Positions 5,421 through 10,280 of a DNA stretch of 10,280 nt are shown piece after piece. The notes beneath the pieces were generated by a model. It worked only from the letters and a program-made list of their open reading frames with translations. It searched no databases and was not told the origin of the DNA. The stretch lies in contig JALTEL010000144.1 of assembly GCA_027073945.1 (NCBI GenBank), positions 1 through 10,280 on the forward strand. The letters run 5' to 3'. How positions within the stretch are numbered: position 1 is the stretch's first letter; every line of letters begins with the position of its first letter. Both the position numbers and the translations under genes were made by a program. Origin of the DNA: Caldifarciminota bacterium. Lineage in GTDB: Bacteria; WOR-3; Hydrothermia; UBA1063; CAJXJZ01.

Positions 5421-6656
5421 TTATTCCAGCTTAAAGATATAGGTAGAATCAGTTAATTGCATAACGAAATATTTATCATAGGATATTAACTGCCATACTC
5501 CCCCGGCACTGTGTGTACCCATAGGACAACTGTATACTACCACAGGCGTATTCTCAGGTGTCTTGTATTCCACAAATATGGAGTCTTTTGTTGCAGGTAC
5601 TTTTACAAAGAATACACTCCCCGAATCTATAACCGTTCCACTCAGTAACATGCTCTGTGTCGTGTCTTCGTACTTGTTTACAAGCTGAAAATCAGGAAGA
5701 TGGTATATAAAGAATGATTTGTTATCCGTGGTGATTACATAGTAATATTCATTACCCCTAAATCCACTCGACATTCTCGTAGGATGATTATGCACCAGAG
5801 GGAAACTGTCCATAGATAGTTTCTTAAGCAATCTTCCGTCACTCAAATTGTATATAAAAATATTGCTATCTATCACATCAAAGTATTGTTTATATGTGGA
5901 TACAAACCACAAATCACTGTGATAGGGCAATGCTATAATATAGTGTTCGGTAAAATCGGTTGATATTTTACTCACCAATACACTGTCATGTCTTGTCGCT
6001 ACCCAGTAATCACCTCCTCTCTCCACATCACCATATTCATCCTCGTATAAATAAGGATACTGGTCTTTATATAAAACCTCTCTCTTGATTAAGTCTACAT
6101 ACCAGGTCTCAACAAATGTATCTGTCTTTTGCGTATGTATGTTGTATCCTTCAAAACTAAAGGACGCTTTTACAAACTGTGTATCTATTACATCATATAT
6201 ATCCGAAACACCTATACAATGCCCGTTTATTATGGTATCCAATATAGTGGTATCTTCCCAATCCTCACCATGTGGATACACATACCCTGTGTATGTACCC
6301 ATGTTCCTCACTATGTCACTTAAACTGTCCTCACTGTATATCTCTCCATGACCCTTTATGCGATATATCCTCTCAGAACTGTATGTCGTATCATGAGGAT
6401 TATATGCGGCTACTGTGAAAATGAGTTTGTTGCCCGGATATACCTTGCATTCTGTCATCTGTACTCTGTAAGTTCCTATGTACCCTCCTATGTGCCTCAC
6501 TCTCTTACCATCATGGTATATATCATACTCGTCTGCCGCATACCACATAATGCTGTCATTTGTCGTGTCCATCTCTGCCCAGAAAAGCTCTCCTTTCACC
6601 GCTCCTATCTTCTGAAGGCTAAGAGCAAGTATTATGTTTATCAATATCATATTCAT
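5421..6656 (-). CDS. Array paralogue A1: uncharacterised, probably exported beta-propeller-like protein
   Basis: I do not recognise a named family. The 411-residue product has a short hydrophobic N-terminus (MNMILINIILALSLQKIGA, possible cleavage after IGA) and no other membrane segment, lipobox or C-terminal sorting domain. The mature part is rich in Tyr, Asp, Ser and Thr and almost entirely predicted strand. Short units of the form hydrophobic-Y-h-(D/N/H)-xx-(D/G)-x-h recur: YDIYHDGKRVRHI (44-56), NIFIYNLSDGRLLKKL (265-280), SFFIYHLPDFQLVNKY (314-329), and the terminal STYIFKLE. This resembles blades of YVTN/WD40-type propellers (inference). The motif DTIINGHCIG (140-149) is shared with the other three. 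Against A2, residues 1-125 are about 96% and 216-411 about 88% identical, but 126-215 only about 50% (hand counts). The start is set by AGGAGGT at 6660-6666. It is last in the visible operon. Confidence 0.8.
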   Translation of the reverse strand: MNMILINIILALSLQKIGAVKGELFWAEMDTTNDSIMWYAADEYDIYHDGKRVRHIGGYIGTYRVQMTECKVYPGNKLIFTVAAYNPHDTTYSSERIYRIKGHGEIYSEDSLSDIVRNMGTYTGYVYPHGEDWEDTTILDTIINGHCIGVSDIYDVIDTQFVKASFSFEGYNIHTQKTDTFVETWYVDLIKREVLYKDQYPYLYEDEYGDVERGGDYWVATRHDSVLVSKISTDFTEHYIIALPYHSDLWFVSTYKQYFDVIDSNIFIYNLSDGRLLKKLSMDSFPLVHNHPTRMSSGFRGNEYYYVITTDNKSFFIYHLPDFQLVNKYEDTTQSMLLSGTVIDSGSVFFVKVPATKDSIFVEYKTPENTPVVVYSCPMGTHSAGGVWQLISYDKYFVMQLTDSTYIFKLE

Positions 6657-6659
6657 AAA

Positions 6660-6666
6660 ACCTCCT
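6660..6666 (-). promoter_or_regulatory. Shine-Dalgarno of A1, fused with the B1 stop codon
   Basis: Minus strand TAGGAGGTTTTATG: the TAG (6667-6665) ends B1 and its AG begins the AGGAGGT that serves A1. This is the same stop/Shine-Dalgarno fusion seen at 885-892. Confidence 0.8.
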
Positions 6667-7948
6667 ATTCTTCCACCTTGAACACATAAGTACTGTCTGC
6701 AAGAAAGTCAGGAACCTTTACATGTAAATATTTTCCAAATAAATACGTCCCAACTCCATATCGGTCATTGGGTATATTCGTCGGAAATTGGTATTGCCCT
6801 ACTATATTCTGTAATGTGTCTATTACAAATATTTTTACTGTATCACCTCTTAATGTGTCTCGCATGCCTATGTATAATCGCCCCTCCTTATCACAACTTG
6901 CTCCCCCTATGTCATATCCGGGATACTCTGCCCAGGTTAAGAGTTTAAATGGTTTTATCCTGTATAAGTATACCGATGAACTCGTTACCTTCGTTATGTA
7001 ACCTTTTACTATTAAATAACCGTTTACAAACCTTCCTCCCGCATTCCTCTGTCTCCATCCATAATGCACTGGAGGTAAACTGTCTGGTGTAAGTAATGCT
7101 ATAAGCTCTCCTGTATGTAAATCGTATATGTATGTCATGGTATCTGTCGTTACCCTTAAATACTGAGTGTCTGGGGATATTACAGGTCCCCATGTGTATC
7201 CCTCTATTGTCTTCGTGTATAATAACTGTACCTCCGGATATATCCTGCTTACAAATATGGTGTCATGCCTTAAAGCCGCTACAAAACTGCCTTCTTTTAC
7301 AGGTAGATTTTCTGCATCACAATATAAATAGGGATATATTGTTTCGTCCAGAACCCTCCTGTTTCTTAAATCTACATAGGCTGAAACTGAAAATGTATCC
7401 ACCTTAGTTCCGAATGGATTGGTGCCTTCATAAGTGAAAATTATTGATATAAGGTCAGTATCTATTACCGTCTCTATGTAATTAGCTCCTATACAATGTC
7501 CGTTTATTATGGTATCCAATACGGTTGAGTCTATCATATCTTCATCCTCAAGTGGCATTATCACACTCCTTGTCACTGTTTGACTTATTAAATCACTGAA
7601 ATCATTCTCCTGTCTGTATATCTCTCCATGACTGTTTATAAAATATAACCTGTTCGAATTGTCAGAGGTGTCATACATTATAATAGTGAAGATTAAATTG
7701 TTTGGACGATATATCTTGTAATATATATCAGATACCATATATCCGTTTATGTATGTCTCTCCTTCTTTCATATACCATACCCTCTTTCCATCGTGATATA
7801 TCCCATAATCGTTGTTGCCATAACTTATGGCATACCACATTATACTGTCATTGGTGGTGTCTATCTCTGCCCACATTAGTGTGTGCTTCACCGCTCCTAT
7901 TTTGTGCAAGGTCAATGTGAATATTAGACTTGTTATTAATGTGACCAT
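6665..7948 (-). CDS. Array paralogue B1: uncharacterised, probably exported beta-propeller-like protein
   Basis: A 427-residue relative of A1, not a family I can name. The N-terminus MVTLITSLIFTLTLHKIGA is hydrophobic with no basic residue before it. It shares with A the ATEIDTTNDSIMWY-type opening (27-39), YGIYHDGKRV (48-57), SHGEIY (106-111), DTIINGHCIG (145-154), YPYLY (205-209), and ALRHDTIFVSRI (225-236). The C-terminal half shows propeller-like strands: TYIYDLHTGELIALL (272-286), SVYLYRIKPFKLLTWAEYPG (325-344), VKIFVIDTLQNIVGQYQF (371-388), and STYVFKVEE at the end. There are few Cys residues, including one each in YLYCD and ASCDKEG. Compared with B2 the protein is close throughout except residues about 247-327, which are strongly diverged. 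The start follows AGGAGGT at 7953-7959. It lies 39 nt after A2 and its stop is built into the A1 Shine-Dalgarno. Function unknown. Confidence 0.8.
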   Translation of the reverse strand: MVTLITSLIFTLTLHKIGAVKHTLMWAEIDTTNDSIMWYAISYGNNDYGIYHDGKRVWYMKEGETYINGYMVSDIYYKIYRPNNLIFTIIMYDTSDNSNRLYFINSHGEIYRQENDFSDLISQTVTRSVIMPLEDEDMIDSTVLDTIINGHCIGANYIETVIDTDLISIIFTYEGTNPFGTKVDTFSVSAYVDLRNRRVLDETIYPYLYCDAENLPVKEGSFVAALRHDTIFVSRIYPEVQLLYTKTIEGYTWGPVISPDTQYLRVTTDTMTYIYDLHTGELIALLTPDSLPPVHYGWRQRNAGGRFVNGYLIVKGYITKVTSSSVYLYRIKPFKLLTWAEYPGYDIGGASCDKEGRLYIGMRDTLRGDTVKIFVIDTLQNIVGQYQFPTNIPNDRYGVGTYLFGKYLHVKVPDFLADSTYVFKVEE

Positions 7949-7952
7949 AAAA

Positions 7953-7959
7953 ACCTCCT
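7953..7959 (-). promoter_or_regulatory. Shine-Dalgarno of B1
   Basis: Minus strand TAGGAGGT followed after 4 A/T bases by the ATG at 7948-7946. The TAG here is not the A2 stop, which is 28 nt further upstream at 7990-7988. The TAGGAGG block may be a relic of an ancestral stop/Shine-Dalgarno fusion, with A2 now ending earlier. Confidence 0.75.
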
Positions 7960-7987
7960 ATCTTGTTTTCTTTTAGTTTACACTGCC

Positions 7988-9208
7988 CTATTCTCTCTTA
8001 AAAATATATGTAGAATCAACAAAGTGTACATCAATATATTGGTCATAGGGTATTAATTGCCATAAGCTGCTCCCTATACTGTGTGTGCCCATAGGACAAC
8101 TGTACACTACCACAGGCGTATCCTCAGGTGTCTTGTATTCCACAAACATAGAGTCTTTCGTATCTGGTACTTTTAAAAACAATACACTCCCCGAATCTAT
8201 AACCGTTCCGCTCAGTAATATGCTTTGTGTCGTGTCTTCGTACTTGTTTACAAGCTGAAAATCAGGAAGATGGTATATAAACAAAGACTTGTTATCCGAG
8301 GTGCTCACATAGTAATATTCATTACCTTCAAATCCACCTGACATTCCCGTAGGATGATTATGCACCAGAGGGAAACTGTCCATAGATAGTTTCTTAAGCA
8401 ATCTTCCGTCACTCAAATTGTATACAAAAATATTGCTATCTATTACATCAAAGTATTGTTTATATGTGGATACAAACCACAAATCACTGTGATAGGGTAA
8501 TGCTATAACATAGTGCTCTGTAAAATCGGTTGATATTTTACTCACCAATACACTGTCATGTCTTGTCGCCACCCAGTAATCACCTTCCCTAATCGGGTAA
8601 CCGTTAAGGTAAGGATAATGTTCTCTGTCCAATACTTTACGACTGATTAAGTCTACATAAAATGACTTATAAAAAGAATCATCCTGCTGAGTATGTGTGT
8701 TGTATCCTTCAAATCTAAAATCTACCCCTATGAACTGTGTGTCAACAATTCGAAATACGCTAAATCCTATACAATGCCCGTTTATTATGGTATCCAATCT
8801 CGTGGTATCCTGGAGCTCGTCTCCCGGATATATATACCCTGTATATGTCCCCATATTGCTCACTATATCACTTAAACTGTCCACACTGTATATCTCTCCA
8901 TGACCGTTTATGCGATATATCCTCTCCGAACTGTATGTCGTATCATGAGGATTATATGCGGCTACTGTGAAAATGAGTTTGTTGCCCGGATATACCTTGC
9001 ATTCTGTCATCTGTACCCTGTAAGTTCCTATGTATCCTCCTATATGCTTCACTCTCTTGCCATCGTGGTATATGTCATATTCGTCTGCCACATACCACAT
9101 AATACTGTCATTTGTCGTGTCCATCTCTGCCCAGAAAAGCTCTCCTTTCACCGCTCCTATCTTCTGAAGGCTCAGAGCAAGTATTATGTTTATTAATATC
9201 ATATTCAT
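7988..9208 (-). CDS. Array paralogue A2: uncharacterised, probably exported beta-propeller-like protein
   Basis: A 406-residue near-copy of A1 with the same hydrophobic N-terminus (first 39 residues identical), YDIYHDGKRV, DTIINGHCIG (139-148), WVATRHDSVLVSKI, the IYNLSDG and FIYHLPDF strand motifs, and STYIFKRE at the end. Residues 126-208 differ at about half of positions from A1 and lack several residues present there (for example around LNGYPIREGD against the longer A1 segment), while both flanks are nearly unchanged. It is transcribed after B2 and before B1. Its Shine-Dalgarno is AGGGGGT instead of AGGAGGT, which may lower its translation relative to A1, while its stop lies 39 nt before B1. 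No function can be assigned from sequence. Confidence 0.8.
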   Translation of the reverse strand: MNMILINIILALSLQKIGAVKGELFWAEMDTTNDSIMWYVADEYDIYHDGKRVKHIGGYIGTYRVQMTECKVYPGNKLIFTVAAYNPHDTTYSSERIYRINGHGEIYSVDSLSDIVSNMGTYTGYIYPGDELQDTTRLDTIINGHCIGFSVFRIVDTQFIGVDFRFEGYNTHTQQDDSFYKSFYVDLISRKVLDREHYPYLNGYPIREGDYWVATRHDSVLVSKISTDFTEHYVIALPYHSDLWFVSTYKQYFDVIDSNIFVYNLSDGRLLKKLSMDSFPLVHNHPTGMSGGFEGNEYYYVSTSDNKSLFIYHLPDFQLVNKYEDTTQSILLSGTVIDSGSVLFLKVPDTKDSMFVEYKTPEDTPVVVYSCPMGTHSIGSSLWQLIPYDQYIDVHFVDSTYIFKRE

Positions 9209-9211
9209 AAA

Positions 9212-9218
9212 ACCCCCT
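9212..9218 (-). promoter_or_regulatory. Altered Shine-Dalgarno of A2, fused with the B2 stop codon
   Basis: Minus strand TAGGGGGTTTTATG. The TAG (9219-9217) ends B2. One A-to-G change (9215) relative to the A1 site at 6663 turns AGGAGG into AGGGGG, still complementary through a G-U pair. Confidence 0.65.
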
Positions 9219-10280
9219 ATTCTTCCACCTTGAACACATAAGTACTGTCTGCAAGAAAATCAGGAACTTCCACATATAAATATTTACCATGTAAATAGGC
9301 ACCCGCTCCACGTCGGTTGTTCCGGATATTCGTCGGAAACTGGTATTGCCCTAGTGTATTCTGTAATGTGTCTATTACGAATATTTTTACTGTATCACCT
9401 TTCAATGTGTTCCGCATGCCTACGTATAACCTGCCTTCTTCATCACAACTTGCACCTCCTATGTCATATCCGGGATATTCTGCACGGGTTAATAGTTTGT
9501 ACGGCTCTAACCTGTATAAAAACATGGCTGATACTGTGAGTTTTGTTAAAGGTCCCCATAATATCATGTAATCTCCACCACAAAAATCCACCGATATATC
9601 TTTTGACTTCCAAGTATAACTAACAGACGGCATACTGTCAGGAGTTAATCCCCTTATTAATTCTCCTGTTGAAACCTTGTAGATATACTCTGAAGTAAAA
9701 TTGCCCACCAGAAAATACTTCCCGTCTTCTGAAAATGAAGCATATTGCACATTAAAACCGGGTAAATACTTCGTGTATAATAACTGCACCTCAGGATATA
9801 TCCTGCTTACAAATATGGTATCATGCCTCGTGGCTATTACGTAATCACCTTCTTTTACAGGTGAATTACCTTCATTATAATCACAATATAAATACGGATA
9901 TATCGTTTCGTCCAAAACCCTTCTGTTTCTTAAATCTACATAGGCTGAAATTGAAAATGTATCTACCTCAGTACCGGATGGATTAGTACCTTCATAAGTG
10001 AAACCTACAATTATCAGGTCTGTGTCTATCAAATTCTCTATATTCCCTACATCTATACAATGTCCGTTTATTATGGTATCTTTAACTGTAGTGTCCAACA
10101 ATGCCTCACCTTCAAGTGGCATTATCACACTCCTTGTCACTGTTTGATTTATTAAATCACTGAAATCATTCTCCTGTCTGTATATCTCTCCATGACTGTT
10201 CATAAAATATAACCTGTCTGAATTGTCTGATGTGTCTGTCATTATTATTGTAAAAATTAGATTGTTGGGACGATATATCT
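9217..10280 (-). CDS. Array paralogue B2 (5' end outside the window)
   Basis: The frame is open to the right edge: codons upstream of the first visible ATG (10242-10240) read IYRPNNLIFTII, matching B1 residues 79-90. That ATG is therefore internal and about 77 codons are missing compared with B1. The visible part has SHGEIYRQENDFSDLI, DTIINGHCI, NRRVLDETIYPYLYCD, ATRHDTIFVSRIYPEVQLLY, EYPGYDIGGASCDEEGRLYVGM and the C-terminal STYVFKVEE, nearly the same as B1. Between about 9516 and 9768 it is unrelated or very diverged from B1 apart from the TGELI-LTPDS stretch. In B1 the fourth residue after the TIINGHC core is Gly, here Asp (HCID). Its stop is built into the A2 Shine-Dalgarno, so translation is probably coupled. 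It is an exported protein by analogy with B1; function unknown. Confidence 0.78.
   Translation of the reverse strand, partial: IYRPNNLIFTIIMTDTSDNSDRLYFMNSHGEIYRQENDFSDLINQTVTRSVIMPLEGEALLDTTVKDTIINGHCIDVGNIENLIDTDLIIVGFTYEGTNPSGTEVDTFSISAYVDLRNRRVLDETIYPYLYCDYNEGNSPVKEGDYVIATRHDTIFVSRIYPEVQLLYTKYLPGFNVQYASFSEDGKYFLVGNFTSEYIYKVSTGELIRGLTPDSMPSVSYTWKSKDISVDFCGGDYMILWGPLTKLTVSAMFLYRLEPYKLLTRAEYPGYDIGGASCDEEGRLYVGMRNTLKGDTVKIFVIDTLQNTLGQYQFPTNIRNNRRGAGAYLHGKYLYVEVPDFLADSTYVFKVEE

Larger units (their letters stand above)
5421..10280 (-). repeat. Tandem segmental duplication of an A-B gene pair
   Basis: Unit 1 (A1-B1) spans 5421-7948 and unit 2 (A2-B2) starts at 7988 and runs off the edge. The B-stop/A-start junctions (6656-6665 and 9208-9217) are exactly 2552 bp apart. 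Offsets elsewhere vary from 2552 to 2570 because of small in-frame indels. Nucleotide identity is high over long stretches, for example 5791-5880 against 8361-8450, so the duplication is fairly recent. A and B also resemble each other at their 5' ends (ATTNDSIMWY-type region), indicating an older A/B duplication. Confidence 0.9.

Noticed and set aside
6085..6689. Long + strand reading frames opposite A1, with similar ones opposite A2 (8693-9196)
   Set aside because: They are antisense shadows: their similarity between copies follows from the duplication of the minus-strand genes, they lack Shine-Dalgarno sites, and their composition (Cys/Tyr/Ile/Ser rich) is not protein-like.
5421..10280. Array proteins as type IX secretion cargo
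   Set aside because: Despite the PorU-like gene in the window, none of the visible C-termini has the FlgD-like/sorting domain; they end directly after the STYxF strand.
5421..10280. CRISPR array or insertion sequence as the source of the repeats
   Set aside because: The repeats are gene-length coding units with a 2.55-kb period; no short regular repeats, transposase, terminal inverted repeats or target-site duplications are seen.

Overview
The window looks like a chromosomal segment of an AT-rich bacterium with an outer membrane. The strongest clue is the first gene, the C-terminal end of a gingipain/PorU-like (peptidase C25) protein carrying a FlgD-like Ig/secretion-sorting domain. Such proteins are typical of the FCB superphylum and of candidate lineages such as WOR-3 or Cloacimonadota. 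The lineage is an inference from gene families only; nothing here identifies a species.

Positions 1-2081 (+ strand) hold a compact run: the PorU-like C-terminus, a bactofilin and a TatD-family metal-dependent DNase. Converging on it from the minus strand, with a 16-bp overlap of the coding ends, is dprA (2066-3130), which loads RecA on incoming DNA. dprA has a near-consensus promoter placed so close to its GTG that the mRNA may be leaderless.

Positions 3131-5384 hold a broken tetratricopeptide-repeat gene and a small cupin gene, both on the + strand. The two are preceded by clearly related 50-bp promoter modules (about 78% identical, gap-free). The TPR gene has two frame problems. At its 5' end the only good Shine-Dalgarno/ATG is one frame away and separated from the TPR frame by an A6 tract that reads as an A-AAA-AAC slippery heptamer. 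In the middle, one 40-residue repeat has lost 11 nt.

Positions 5369-10280 (minus strand) are the unusual part. Four large paralogous genes of unknown function lie head to tail in the order B2-A2-B1-A1 (direction of transcription), made by tandem duplication of an A-B pair with a period of about 2.55 kb. A and B are themselves related. All four proteins appear exported and beta-rich, with propeller-like strand repeats and a shared DTIINGHCI motif. Within each pair most of the protein is nearly identical, but one internal segment is strongly diverged. That segment lies in the N-terminal half of A and in the C-terminal half of B, a mosaic pattern suggesting recombination or diversification. B2 runs off the right edge, so the array continues. 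At its left end a Shine-Dalgarno plus a 12-codon hydrophobic start follows A1, which looks like the stump of a fifth member.

I see no tRNA, rRNA, CRISPR array, insertion sequence or strong intrinsic terminator.
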